Shown one piece after another: positions 35,185 through 46,171 of a DNA stretch of 64,000 bases. Each line of letters starts with the position of its first letter. Positions within the stretch are counted from its first letter, which is position 1. Both the position numbers and the translations under genes were made by a program. Source of the DNA: Favolaschia claudopus (taxonomy: Eukaryota > Basidiomycota > Agaricomycetes > Agaricales > Mycenaceae); assembly GCA_037176885.1 (NCBI GenBank), contig JAWWNJ010000106.1, positions 310,001-374,000 of the forward strand, written 5' to 3'. Under the pieces are notes generated by a model. The model was not told the origin of the DNA. It made no database searches and worked only from the letters and a program-made list of their open reading frames with translations.

Positions 35185-36055
35185 ATGATTCGGACTCCCC
35201 TTCGTCGCTCAAGCTCTGGGACGCTGGGCTCAATCCCGGAAGAGTCCAACGCCCTCAATGGCAACGCAGTGGAATACGTGCTCGACCTAGGATCCGGATC
35301 TAGCGTCAGCCAATCTCGGTGCCCTTCGCCGGCTCCCCAGATAAAGCGGCCGGTTCCAAGGCGACCTGTGCGGAAAGGACCTGGTGCCAACCAGCGGAAG
35401 GAGAAAGAGCCAGAGCGGGATTGTGGCATCTGGTACGTCCTCCTGCTTTCCCGGGAAGAAGAAAGTTGCTCATCGATTGATGTACTCCTTTAGCTTCGAG
35501 CTAGCAACAAATCCTGTACGCACCCGATGTTGCGGGCATCTGTTTTGCGCAGAGCACATCTTCGCTGTTCGTCCTTCCTTGGCTTGCTTCTCTCGCTGTT
35601 CCCGCTCACTTTCTTAGTGGCTGGACGGCCCCTCTTCGGACGGCCTCTGTCCCTCGTGTGGCGCGCCCCCGCAAGAGCAAGACTTACTTGCGCTTGGCCA
35701 CCCATCCCTTCTCTTCACCTACCGCCCAGCGCCGCCTGCTCCCCCGCCTACACGCGCCTCATCTCCCGTTCAATCCACCTCGGACTCCGCAGCTCCATAC
35801 GCGGCATACCCCCTCGCCCCTGTTCAGCAGGACCCCTCCTCGTCGTCATCCGAAGGTGAAGAGGACGAAGATGCTACAGACTACTCCCTGCCCGCACTTG
35901 TGTACGCGCGTGCGATGCAGACGAGGCGGCACATGCCACATCCGTTTAGCAGTGTTGTCGGGGTGAGGGCTGCCTTAGGGAGAGTAGGACGAGTCGCCAT
36001 CTGGGTGATGTTCGTTGCGATGTTGGCTGCGCGCGGAAGGTGGACGACTGAGTGA
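35185..36055 (+). CDS. RING-type protein with C-terminal membrane segment
   Basis: Probable membrane-anchored E3 ubiquitin ligase. MIRTPLRRSSSGTLGSIPEE starts a polar N-terminus with a basic stretch (KRPVPRRPVRKGPGANQRK). After the first intron the RING reads ERDCGICFELATNPVRTRC, then CGHLFCAEHI, an intron (donor gttcgtcc), then WLDGPSSDGLCPSCGAP. The ligands are C-x2-C, C-x-H, C-x2-H and C-x2-C, so the sixth ligand is His instead of the usual Cys. A Pro/Ser-rich and acidic (SSSSSEGEEDEDATDY) linker leads to one predicted TM near the end (VAIWVMFVAMLAA), followed by RGRWTTE. The size and layout (RING, then a C-terminal tail anchor) recall RNF5/RNF185-like ER E3s, but orthology is not claimed. 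Confidence 0.85.
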
Positions 36056-36614
36056 GGATGAGAGGTCGGAAATATAATGTGTCAGTGCCCAATACGCTCC
36101 TTCTGTTCCGTCTCATCCTTCTCCACAGTGTATCTTTCGTTTTGTCACTGCAATACCGATCCCCCGAGCCATATTCTACTATCTGTGTGTAACATCTATT
36201 CAATGACCACTGTATGTTGGGCGACAATGCTCCATCTTTCATTCTGCATATGTTGCTCTGAATATGCGTGTCACCTCAAGATTCAGCTACTCGTCTGATC
36301 GGTGCTGTTTCTCATCTAGCCATCTAACACATTATACCTCGACATGCCCGACGTCCAGTCGAGACAGCCGCAAAGCGGGATTGATCTGAGCGGGATGGCC
36401 TAACATCACTTGATCAGATCTGAGTTCGCGCGGTCGTGGGCACTGTTCCTTAACTTCGAAGGTCTGCTGCTTTTCTTTGCCATCGTTTCCCATTCCACCA
36501 CTCATCACCATCCGATACTCGCGGCCTCAACAGCTTGTCTCATCTCACTCCCATCGCATCTCTACTCGGTCCTTGCTTTAAGAAGGTCTCCCCATTCAAA
36601 CCGCATCCTTCGCC

Positions 36615-37578
36615 ATGGATATCATCGCCAAGCTGCAAGATACCGACATCGGAAAGGTTCTCGAGCCCAGTGAGATTATTTCATTTCAGGTGTATACAGC
36701 TGGCTGAATGATCTATAGCCTACGACGCTTTCGTCCCTCTACTGGAGCCCAAACGCTCAGAGATTCTCAGTAGCAGAAAGACTTTCAAGTACGGTGCCAC
36801 GGATCGACACCAGGTGAGCTATTAGCGCTCAACCCCGTTCACCACCATCTCATTCACTCGTTCCCAGTTGGACATATACTACCCACCAAACCCACCCCCT
36901 CCCGGCACGAAACACCCCATCCTCATCTTTGTCTACGGCGGTGGCTTCGTCACCGGCTCACGCACCCGCCCCGCCCCGGCCGACCTCGTCTACGGCAACC
37001 TGGGATACTACTTCGCCTCTTCCCCCGCCCTCCCCTGCAACTTCATCACCATCATCCCAGACTATCGTCTCGCGCCTGAAACGACGTACCCCGGTCCAGC
37101 GTGCGATCTGCGGGATGCCCTTGTCTGGGCGCTTTCCAATCCCAGTGCGCTCGGCTCTGACGCGGATTTGGATAGAGTGTTCATGATGGGTCACTCGGCG
37201 GGCGGGGTGCATGTCGTGACGACCCTCATGGAGGACACTGTCCTGGAGGGTGTGCCCGCGGGAGTTATGGAGCGCATTAAGGGAACAGTGATCGTGTCGG
37301 CGCCGTGGTCCTTCCCGCCGGGAGGAGCGGCGTCGTATTTCGTGGGGAGGGAGCAGGAGGTGGGGCCATTGGCGATTGTGCAGCGCTGCTTCGCGGAGGG
37401 GAAACGTTTCTTGCCGCCCCTGGCTTTGGTTACGTGCGAGCGCGATCCAGAGGGTATGAAGGCGAGCGGGAAGAAGGCGCAGGAGGTTCTGAAGGAGTTA
37501 GGTCTGAGTGACGTTCCGTTGATTCAAGCGGAGGGTCATAATCACATTAGTTTGACGCTTGCTCTTGGGACTGGGTAG
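36615..37578 (+). CDS. alpha/beta hydrolase (esterase/lipase-like) with early in-frame TAG
   Basis: Three exons: MDIIAKLQDTDIGKVLEP, then TYDAFVPLLEPKRSEILSS, then the main exon from LDIYYPPNPPP. Features are the oxyanion loop VYGGGFVTGSR (HGGG-like), the nucleophile elbow GHSAGG, a likely acid Asp in CERDPEGM and the catalytic His in GHNHIS. It is an intracellular esterase of the fungal carboxylesterase/kynurenine-formamidase-like group; the substrate is unknown. The ORF stops at TAG 37576-37578 after LALGTG. The same frame then continues GETWAEQSGKWMAGL to TAA at 37624-37626. That tail looks like the usual amphipathic C-terminal helix of the family, so the TAG appears to replace one sense codon (GAG would fit). 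See findings. Confidence 0.88.
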
Positions 37579-37879
37579 GGGGAGACTTGGGCAGAACAGA
37601 GTGGGAAGTGGATGGCTGGCCTGTAATGTGCCAGGGAATAAGAAAAGTCACGTCGAATCACGTTGAATTTAAAATACCTATGTGCCTGGCCCGTTCTCCT
37701 TGTCGTTGTCTCCCTTACAGATTTTTTGAAAGCTTTAATTGGGAGTACTTAAATTACCGGGGGCAAAATTACATAAGAAAGCCAATAAACGCTTCCGACT
37801 CTGTTGCTTCTCTGTGCATACTTCCAACTTCCAAAACTGTTCCCGTTGAAGATTCGTGAAACCTACTGCTTGGCTGCTA

Positions 37880-39757
37880 ATGCGGCCCTTCAAGTCGATG
37901 TGGTCCCGGTTCCAAGATGGAGTGATATATCGTACTGAGCGTCTTATCCTGAGATCGGGCTGCAACTTGCGTGGGTGGCGTCTAGATGAATTGCATCAAC
38001 GTCTGCGGTCGACATACTCAAAAGAACACACCAAGTTGCTGGATAAACGCGATAGGCGCCTCCGCACGACCAACATGCTCCCAACGCCAGAGGACAATTT
38101 GCCCCACGTCGCTTTCCTCTCTGCCGCGATAGGCGTATTCATAGTAGCGCGAGACTACGCTGGCGCGCTTGTCATTGCGTCAACGTTGGAGCGCAACTAC
38201 GACACGGACCCTCACGTCCTCTTTGCGCGGGACGTCGTGCTTCAGCCCCTCTGCCGCAAAATTTACTTCGAGCCAATGTCTCGGAGGCAGTGGGAAGACG
38301 CACAGTACATGCGTGGCGCGATGTCCCTCTTGGCGCCACACTGGGGCTGGGGGCCACTTTCCGAGGCGCCTCATCATGGCGAGGGCTCGTTCACCGTGTC
38401 GCCCCAAGGGAATCTAGTCAATCTACCCATGCTTTCATCAGTCGCTGATGAATTCCAGTCACTGCGATACATTTTGCAGAACAAAGTTCACCCGGTTGTA
38501 TCACGGTTCTATCTACCAATGATTCGAAAGGAGATGGGAGCCTGGCCCAGCGTAACATTAGGTGAGTGGTGCGGCGAATCCGCTTATCAGATCTTTTCAA
38601 TGAAATCCCGTATTACAAGCTAGACCTCAAGTTTTCAAACTCCCGTTGAGCTAGTAATCTCTTTTCGCAATCTCGCCATCTCCCTCATACCCATCGTAGC
38701 GAAGTTTCCATTCTTGAAGTCGCCCATCCTCCTCGAAGATAGGTGGACCCAATCAAGAAACGATTTGGATGATAAAGCTGTTGACGGTGAGTGTAAGGCA
38801 TTTTGAAATAATCTCTCCATCTCATGAACATAATCCAGTTGTGGCATCGCAAGCCAGTCTACATGAGACACCACCAGGCGCTCCGAGTCCATCACATGCA
38901 CCTGACTATGGTACCGAAGAGGACCGAAGTTGGCATGAGATAATGCTTGCACAAGAAGACAAAGCCGACCCCGACCCGAAGCTTTACCCAACCGTGCTTC
39001 ACCCTGATCTTCAAACTGTTTTGAGAAATTTACAGACGCGTGGCAAGCTGCGCCAGAGGTATGCCGAGGAGCATAAATTTTACTGTCGAAGGAGCTCTAC
39101 GGACAGATTCACAACCTGGCGTCGAATACGATCTCTACTTTGGATAATACCCCGGTTCGTAGTATCGGGAGACTACACCGCCGCGCTCGTCGCCACCGAA
39201 GCCCTGGAATCCATCTCCGACGACCCAGCTTATCTCGCCTGGGCACGAGACCGTGTGCTGCAACTGCTCGTTCAGAAGTTGTATCTCGTTTCAATGACTC
39301 CAGTGCAGCGGGACGAGATAAGATTCATTCTGGGCGGAATGTCGCTTTTGGACCCGGATGAAAGCTTGAATCATGTTTTTGAGGCCGAGTACTCGTCGGA
39401 TGCCGCATTCGGAAAGACCATCGGGCACGACAAGGGTTTGCTTACATGGTATCAGTCTGTCGATCATGACCTCGGTCCACTACGGCACATCCTATATCGG
39501 CTCTTGCAGACCAAAGTGCACCCCGGCCTTACATGTCAACACGAGTGGCTTAAGGCGAGGTGGGAGATGGGCATGGCAAGCGATCGGGAACAGGCAATTC
39601 TCGTATACATACAACAAAACCAGAGGAAGCATCGGCTTTCTGAGGAAAAATCCATCAGCACTATTGCGGGTGAGTGTCAATGGAATGACCGCAGTTGAAC
39701 CCACATACTTAACCACTTTGGCATATTTCAGAAAAAGTATCCAGCCTACGTGCGTGA
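37880..39757 (+). CDS. unrecognised protein of two homologous halves
   Basis: The first ATG of the frame is at 37880. Half 1 contains ARDYAGALVIASTLE, FARDVVLQPLCRKIYF and YMRGAMSLLAP, then LRYILQNKVHPVVS. Half 2 contains SGDYTAALVATEALE, WARDRVLQLLVQKLYL and FILGGMSLLDP, then LRHILYRLLQTKVHPGL. These are clear copies. Splicing from a donor near 38563 to an acceptor just before VISFRNLAISLIPIVAKF, then from about 38785 to VVASQASLHETPP, links them into one frame. A last short exon ends EKVSSLRA at TGA 39757. If those two introns are not used, the halves would be tandem paralogous genes. The helical content and the paired-helix spacing recall the helical part of MYND-type fungal proteins, but no finger is present and I do not assign a function. 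Confidence 0.65.
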
Positions 39758-40452
39758 AACTAGCCATTTGCTCGATAAACTGTACTGGAAGACTGGACAG
39801 AGATTCTGCGAGCCCTGTTACAGTCCCACTGCGCTTCCGGAAGCAGCGCAGTATCTAACTCGAAAGCGGAAGATAAAGAAGAAATTGGCGGTCAGTGCAT
39901 CCCTTCGCCCGAAGTCGAATCTCACTCATTGAAGTCTGCGAACTCGTGTCCGCAGCACCGTCAGTTCCCGATTCTGCCTCATAGGTAGAAGCTCGACGGC
40001 TAACTTTCAGAGTCGTGGTTTACAAAGCTATGCACCTTGAGCATCTTGGGGATTTCGTTGTAGTAGTTGATACTAATGAGATGGGGCTTTTCTCCTATAG
40101 TTTGTCGCGGCAGGTAACAAAGCAGCTCACAGCCTAGTCGTCCCAGTCTCATGCCGCCGCGATACAATCCAGACTCGATTGATCATCAAGGAGCGCGACG
40201 ACGCAAGGCTCGCAACATCGTCACGGCGAATTTTTGTATCATCGAGACATTTGTGGTGCGAGGATAGCGCGCACCACGAGCCACCGCTGCCATGGTGGGA
40301 GACGGGGCAGTGTGGTAAGACCGCCGCTGACTGCAAAGGAAATCAGAGCCCGAACCCTTGAGATTGAGTGCACGGTGCATACCCTACGTTATTGATCACG
40401 CAATTCAGCCGATGCATGCTATTCATGCCTGGATTTCTAAGTTTCAAGATCA

Positions 40453-41343
40453 TTATTTGGCGTAGACTTGATGACTATGAGTGGGCTGAAGAGATGCGTA
40501 CGATTTTGCAGCCACAGCCAATTTCGATTGCTTGTACTCTTCAATGGTATCGGTCCAGAATGATTCGCGTGTCATAAATCTGCGTCTCATAAACCAACGC
40601 GCGTCCTCTGTCTCCAACTCTGCAAGTATTTTCTGCTCTTCGGGCAAAAGCTCCCCCGGGACGGGGAGATTGCGCGGGTCGTACTGCACTCTCCATGAGC
40701 ATAGATACCCGATGTAGATCGTGTGTCTCATCATGCCTTTCCGGTGCGGGGCTGGTGGATGAATCAGAAAGTGTATGAGACCCTCTAGAAACGTGTGGAA
40801 TTCGGGGACAAGTATGCCTTCGTTCGACGGGGGGAGAGGCGGAGCCATCGAGCGAAGACGACGCCCGTAGTTGCGCAGGTCGATTCCATAGTAGGACTGA
40901 GGGAGCAGGAGGACGTGTGAGGGCAGTGGGTCCACGACGTGCGTGCTTTTGAGCATGAGTTCCGGAGGGACATCTCTATGGGCTAAGCGTATTGCCTTAG
41001 GCCAAGCCACAGTGCCTCCACGGCCGGGCTCCCATTCTTCCCTCGCAAGGTCAAGGGGATTGTACGCCGAGCGCACCCAGCATTCGTTCTGCAAGGCACT
41101 GGCAGCATAGTCGAGGAGATCATCTGGGACGAGGATTTGCTGGTCGAAAAGGCCGGTGGCGACGCGGTGGACGTATTGCAAAGCGTCTTCGCCCCAGAGG
41201 GCACACGGAATGCCAGCGGCGGTCAGTTGGCGGAGCGCGCCGAGTCTCTTGTGCTGTATATGTGGCGGCGGCGGAACAAACTCGTAGAACTGTTCATCGT
41301 AAAACGGGCCATCGTCGTCACTGTCATTTTGGGTTGTGTTCAT
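40453..41343 (-). CDS. fungal orphan, nucleotidyltransferase-like N-terminal fold
   Basis: Single-exon gene. The first ATG is at 41343 (MNTTQNDSDDDGPFYDEQFY). The strongest feature is TAAGIPCALWGEDALQYV followed by LFDQQILVPDDLLDYAASAL. This is the pattern of a fungal family whose N-terminus resembles a minimal nucleotidyltransferase fold, in which a gene-encoded 'resource' is described with a strand-Val-Pro-Asp step. The remaining 200 residues include IDLRNYGRRLRSMAPPLPP and LEGLIHFLIHPP. Catalytic Asp pairs are not clearly conserved, so activity is doubtful. A MITE has inserted about 35 bp upstream of the ATG. Function unknown. Confidence 0.7.
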   Translation of the reverse strand: MNTTQNDSDDDGPFYDEQFYEFVPPPPHIQHKRLGALRQLTAAGIPCALWGEDALQYVHRVATGLFDQQILVPDDLLDYAASALQNECWVRSAYNPLDLAREEWEPGRGGTVAWPKAIRLAHRDVPPELMLKSTHVVDPLPSHVLLLPQSYYGIDLRNYGRRLRSMAPPLPPSNEGILVPEFHTFLEGLIHFLIHPPAPHRKGMMRHTIYIGYLCSWRVQYDPRNLPVPGELLPEEQKILAELETEDARWFMRRRFMTRESFWTDTIEEYKQSKLAVAAKSYASLQPTHSHQVYAK

Positions 41344-41378
41344 TGTACCTGAAAACACTACCAATCATTTATGGTTCC

Positions 41379-41525
41379 AACCATAGTTAGTCTCCCTGAG
41401 GCAGACGAAATTCAGAGAGTGAGCCAACCTTCGCGCGCTACGGATCGTCAGATCAAGGAATATCCTGAGTAACGCGAAGGTTCAAGGGAATTGGTCTACT
41501 CTGCCTCTGGGAGACTAACCATAGT
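41379..41525. mobile_element. complete MITE-like foldback element with 9-bp target site duplication
   Basis: The element spans 41388-41516 (129 bp). Its ends are terminal inverted repeats: left TAGTCTCCCTGAGGCAGA and right, read inverted, AGTCTCCCAGAGGCAGA, with one mismatch. Subterminal inverted repeats AACCTTCGCG (41426-41435) and CGCGAAGGTT (41473-41482) lie almost equally far from each end. It is flanked by the direct repeat AACCATAGT (41379-41387 and 41517-41525). It has no coding capacity. A TSD of 8-9 bp points to a hAT or Mutator-type transposase acting in trans (inference). Confidence 0.85.
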
Positions 41526-43365
41526 AAGAGTAGCCCGAAGTTTGAGTCGCGAAGAGCAAGCTGCAGAGTTTCGGCGCGCCGGGCCGAGACCCGGGATGAA
41601 CAAACGCGATCATGTGACGTTTGTTCCCAATTTCGTTCCTCTTCACTTCCTCCATCCCACCTTCTCCATCGTCGCTTTCGAAAAGTGCTTGGGGTTTGAA
41701 ACTCACCTCTGAAACTCTAATGCTTTCTACTTACTGCCACACGTCTTCTCTCGCGCAACTTGAAGCCTTGGGAGCTGCGACTCCCACTCTTTCGCGGACG
41801 TTCCTAGCGAAAAACGACGCGCAGGAACTTTGATATGAGCCATTGAATGTCGCCGATTTAATCCGAAAAACAATAGACGTCGGCTAGAGACAAAGCGTTC
41901 GGTCAACTCTGCCCAAGCGTTCTGCCACCTTCGTCAAAGCGTTTTCGGTAGTGGCCGAAGAAGGTATAAAAGGCCATCCATGAACTGCGTTGAATCACTC
42001 GGCTCTTGCCTCTTGACTTCCACCACTTCTCCTGATGACCGCCTCTTCTGTCTCTCCTCGTACTCCGCCCTGAGCTCTCTTGGTTTGTGGTCGACGCCAC
42101 CCCCACCCCTGGAAGCCCTCCGTGTCGGTGGCATAGCCAGGTATGCATATATGTTCTGCCACCCTGTTTGACGCGACGAGACCAATCCTCACCCGCTTCC
42201 TCTTCCCATGCCATCGTCCAGATTCACACTGCCAACGACGACTCCACCGCTCGACTTGACCCTCGACGTGCCCTGAATCCCTTCGCTGACTTGGCTTCAA
42301 GACCCTCCAAGGTCCCTCACTAAGATACACACCTCGAGACTCGGTACCAATCTGACACCCAAGGCGCGTCGCAGCCTCAAGCCCGCGGGACCTCTTCCAG
42401 AGCCTCGAAAGAGGCCCCGCGGCGGCGCATCTCCACTCCCAGAGCTCGTCGCCACTCGGGTCCTCCAGCGAGCGAAGTCGAACCTTGCTGGCCACTCGGA
42501 TCCTTCCTCGTTCGGAGTCGAACCTTGCGGATGCTCGAGCTCTCGGAGTGAAGATCGGACTCACCCTCTCTGCATCCAAAGCACCCACTTCTCGGGGGCT
42601 TTGGACGTGGAGATCTTGAGGGCCTGAGCCTGGGACACATCTTGGGTTTCAGGATGGTAGCGCGTCCCATGAAGGTGGCCTGTTTGGGCTCGTGGAGGTT
42701 CTGGACTTCAAGGACAGCGCAGGAATTCATGGCACTTCGAGAGCCAAGTCCCGAATAAAGGTGCGTCGTTTCCTGTTCTCTCCCGGAGAAGGGCGCGAGA
42801 ACTCGTTTTCCTCCGTCCTCGTGCTCCCTTGCCGTGGGCTCCGGGCTCTAGTACGCGCGCATCTGGCTTTGTCCACCATTTGCGCGCAGAAGCCAGATGC
42901 ACGTTTAAATCTCTTTTCTTTTCTTACGCCGGCGCGTAGAACAAAGCACAATGTATTCGGTATCTCAATAAAATATATTTCTTTCCGGTCAACATTCTTC
43001 TCCTCATTCACATGGCATTCAGCCGCTGACTTTGAGAGCGTCTGTGCGCTCACACCCCGAGACGAACTCGATATGAAGGGACTTCAGAGAGAGGCTGAAA
43101 TCAAATTGTTCCCACGCACCACGCACTCTTCTCAGCAACCTCCATGACCTCCTTTACCGCTCTCTGTTGTTAGTATACCTACAACTCGAATTCGAAGGCA
43201 GATCTCCTTGTTGTGTTGGCGGTTCAAGGTCGCTGCGAGAGGCCGCCCGAAGATCTCGTTTGTCACAAAGTCTGGCTTATACCCCGACTTTGCCCCGACT
43301 CCAAGCCAGATTGAGATGCGCCGTTTGAAGCCTGTTTCTGCCGCTACAAGTTTGCCTGGTACCCC
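41526..43365. other. intergenic, with a two-copy 40-bp direct repeat
   Basis: No supported gene. At 42451-42528 two imperfect tandem copies of a 40-bp unit occur, each beginning GCCACTCGG and ending AGTCGAACCTTGC. The long minus-strand ORF at 41995-42588 has an Arg/Gly-rich composition with no coding feel and is not accepted. Confidence 0.4.
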
Positions 43366-44565
43366 ATGCCATTGGCGTACACTCGGCTTGCTTCTGTGGT
43401 CATAATCACCATTTCAATTCTCGCACTTTTCACCATGTCATCTACAGAGAAGCTCAAACAAGCTGCAGCCGATCTCCTCTATATTCCAAAGCCCTCCACC
43501 TCGTCTCCCTCCATGCCATACAGCTACTCTGGGCTGGGTACGGTTACATCTGCCGTATTCAGGCTATCCCCACCACCCACGACGCCCCAAAACAAACCCA
43601 TCTCCCTCATCCTCAAACACATAAACCCACCTTCAACCGGCGGCACACTCACAGAAAGCCGCACCCGAAACCTGCTCTCCTACCAAGTCGAGCACCGCTT
43701 CTACGCCACCCTCGCACCATTAATGCCGCCCGACATCCCTGTAGCTTCATGCGTATCCTGCAACGACTCCACCACGGGCAGCAACACAATGCTCCTCCTC
43801 ACCGACCTCACAGAAACGTACCCCAGTCCAGGCGAACTGCACGCCGAGCTTTCGTCTCCGCAAGTATACGCCGCTCTCGACTGGCTGGCGGGTTTCCACG
43901 CCTTTTGGTGGGGCAGGGTCTCGGACTTTGATCGAGCAAGTCTGTGTAGACCTCCTCTCGAGCATCTCCGCCAGCACAGTGGCGACGGAGACGTGCGCTG
44001 CGAAAACGTATGGCTGAACGGCGGATACACATATTTCGCAACGCGGCGAGACGAATTCAGGGACCTGCTTCAGGACGAGACGTCCGAGTGGGCTGAGGCG
44101 CTTTCGGCGCCGATAGCGGGACACCCATCCGTCGCAGAGTTGGTTGCGCGCGCTCTCGCGCCGTCGAAGGACAGACATAACGTTTCGCCCTATGAAACTC
44201 TCATCCACGGCGACGTCAAATCCGAAAACCTCTTCACCACAGCCAACGGTACGACCGCCGCCTTCTACGACTTCCAATACGTCGGTCTAGGACTGGGCGT
44301 CACCGACCTCGCAAAGTTGTTCACTTGTTCCGTGCCTTCTGCGATGCTCGCAATCGATCGTCACGAGGGGAGGATGAGCGAGAGTGAAGAGAAGCTGTTG
44401 CGGTACTACTTGGAGAGGCTTTTGCGGCGTTCTGGGAAGAAGTACGAGTGGGCTGTTTTCGTGCGGCATTGGGAGACGGCGGTGGTGGATTGGTTGAGGT
44501 TTCAAGCTAGTTGGGGGTTCTGGGGGAATACGGAGTGGTTGGAGGGCAGGGCGAGGGGATTATAA
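43366..44565 (+). CDS. APH/choline-kinase-like phosphotransferase
   Basis: Intronless 399-residue kinase-fold protein. An optional N-terminal hydrophobic segment (LASVVIITISILALF) precedes a second Met at residue 24. The N-lobe includes YSGLGTVTSAVFRL and ISLILKHI, the likely ATP-binding Lys. LLSYQVEHRFYATLAP and MLLLTDLTE, the hinge, follow. The C-lobe has LAGFHAFWWG, the Brenner motif LIHGDVKSENLF (His-x-Asp-x4-Asn) and AAFYDFQYVGLGLGVTDLAK, where YDFQ stands for the metal-binding DxD/DFE. This matches a fungal APH/CHK group of unknown substrate, probably a small hydroxyl compound. The codon bias is C-rich in the first half, as in neighbours. Confidence 0.88.
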   Translation: MPLAYTRLASVVIITISILALFTMSSTEKLKQAAADLLYIPKPSTSSPSMPYSYSGLGTVTSAVFRLSPPPTTPQNKPISLILKHINPPSTGGTLTESRTRNLLSYQVEHRFYATLAPLMPPDIPVASCVSCNDSTTGSNTMLLLTDLTETYPSPGELHAELSSPQVYAALDWLAGFHAFWWGRVSDFDRASLCRPPLEHLRQHSGDGDVRCENVWLNGGYTYFATRRDEFRDLLQDETSEWAEALSAPIAGHPSVAELVARALAPSKDRHNVSPYETLIHGDVKSENLFTTANGTTAAFYDFQYVGLGLGVTDLAKLFTCSVPSAMLAIDRHEGRMSESEEKLLRYYLERLLRRSGKKYEWAVFVRHWETAVVDWLRFQASWGFWGNTEWLEGRARGL

Positions 44566-46171
44566 GGGATCGACGAGGCAACATGAGATGTTGCGGAAGG
44601 GGACCAAAGTGGGCGGGAGAGCGAGGAAAGGTCGGTCGAGTGGAGTTGGCAATGGATGCTGCTTGCGGGAACGAATAGGCCGTGTCGGGTGTTTGAGAGA
44701 GTGCGGCGAGGCGTTAGGGAACAAGACTGGAATCAAGAGGGAATCGAGTTGGTCCAACGGATTTGTTACGCAGCATCTGCATGTTTGGTTGCTCAAGCGG
44801 AAACGAGAAGGTTGATCCTTCTGCCTCGAATGGCGTGATATTCAATTCAGTTTGTCTATAGCTGGTCTGTTCATCGGTCAAGATTGCTGGTAAGAGCATC
44901 GCTGCTATTCTCATTCGAATCCCTATGTCTAACGGCCTATCATCCGATCTACAGGTACGACTACCACTGCCGTGTCTACCTCATTCATCACGATCAAGAG
45001 CGTGCGAGGTATTTCAATCTGATTCTGCCTACATGAAGCCCAAGGCTGACGATCGTAGCATCTCTGCCAAGCTCGTGGACATTGGGACGATGGATCATAA
45101 GCTCGGTTCTCGAAGATCTCTTTCACGGACATTGGTATACCACTGTACATTCTCTATGATGCCTCCAGCCTTCCCTCACTTTGCACCTCACGTTTACGTC
45201 GCCTTTCTTCCTCCTCTCAACACCTTCCGCCCTGCCCCCCGCCATGATCACCCTCCTCTGCTGCTCGTCGACAACGCCATCCGCTCCGCCCTCAAGCCAA
45301 CTTCAAATAAGTATCCCAATTGCACGCCATGCCACGACCCCACTCCTTCAATGCACCCTCCCCCTGACACACCATCAGCGTGCGCCACTTCCGCTACAGC
45401 GTCCCCTCAACGTCCTCTTCTCTGTTTTCCTCTACCCCCGCTTCCGATTCAACACCAACTCCACCCACCCCAAACTCGCTTCAAGTCTGCCCCAACCCAA
45501 TCCCCGTACGACGCCCACGAAAACGCGCCGTTCCGACCTGCAAACCCGCAAGCCAGTACCGACAGCAAGAAGCTCGTCCGAACACGACGCACCGTACTTA
45601 CTCGTATATGTATACCTCAATAAACTCGTGTTCACTCAAAACTCTGCGCGATTCAATGCGCAAGTCAACGGGTCGAAAACCTCTTACTTCGTCAACGATC
45701 AAGTTAGCAAATGAATGCAATACTGAGGGAACGCAAAGTCAGCACTAGAGGACTCAAATCGAGCGAACGAAACCGAACGAGATTCGGATAAAAGCTTCCC
45801 ATTATTCAGCGTTCCAACGAAAATGCTAAATGCTCAGCGCTCAACACCCGAAATTCCGCTTCGTGGTTGCGTGAATTCTTGATGGATCCAGATGTTTGTA
45901 CATCGCAGCGAGCAATTTAACGGTGACGAAGTAAGTTTTGGTACATGGGCCTATCGACGACTTTTGCGCAATACAAGACATATGTACACTACACGATCAA
46001 ATGCAAATCGTACACCAGATACATCAGATACAACATATAATAGCATGAAATCCAACACCCGCAACGACACGCTTACCTCTCACCCACCCCCGAATATGTA
46101 CATCAGATGACACCATGAAATCTCGTGCCGGCCAACAACGACGATACCTCCCTACTCACCCACTCATTCAC
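44566..46171. other. intergenic, possible aldehyde-dehydrogenase fragment
   Basis: No intact gene. On the minus strand at about 45130-45020 a frame opens MSVKEIFENRAYDPSS, which resembles the N-terminus of some fungal aldehyde dehydrogenases (VKEIFE...YGP). The match stops within about 20 residues. It may be an eroded gene end or chance. The C-rich ORFs at 44925-45714 have biased composition in three frames and are not accepted. Confidence 0.3.

Noticed and set aside
41995..42588. 197-codon minus-strand ORF, Arg/Gly-rich
   Set aside because: The composition reflects local GC bias, several overlapping frames are equally open, and no family match was recognised.
44925..45714. Overlapping plus-strand Pro/Ser/Thr-rich ORFs
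   Set aside because: Two frames are open over the same C-rich tract, which is typical of biased DNA rather than a gene.
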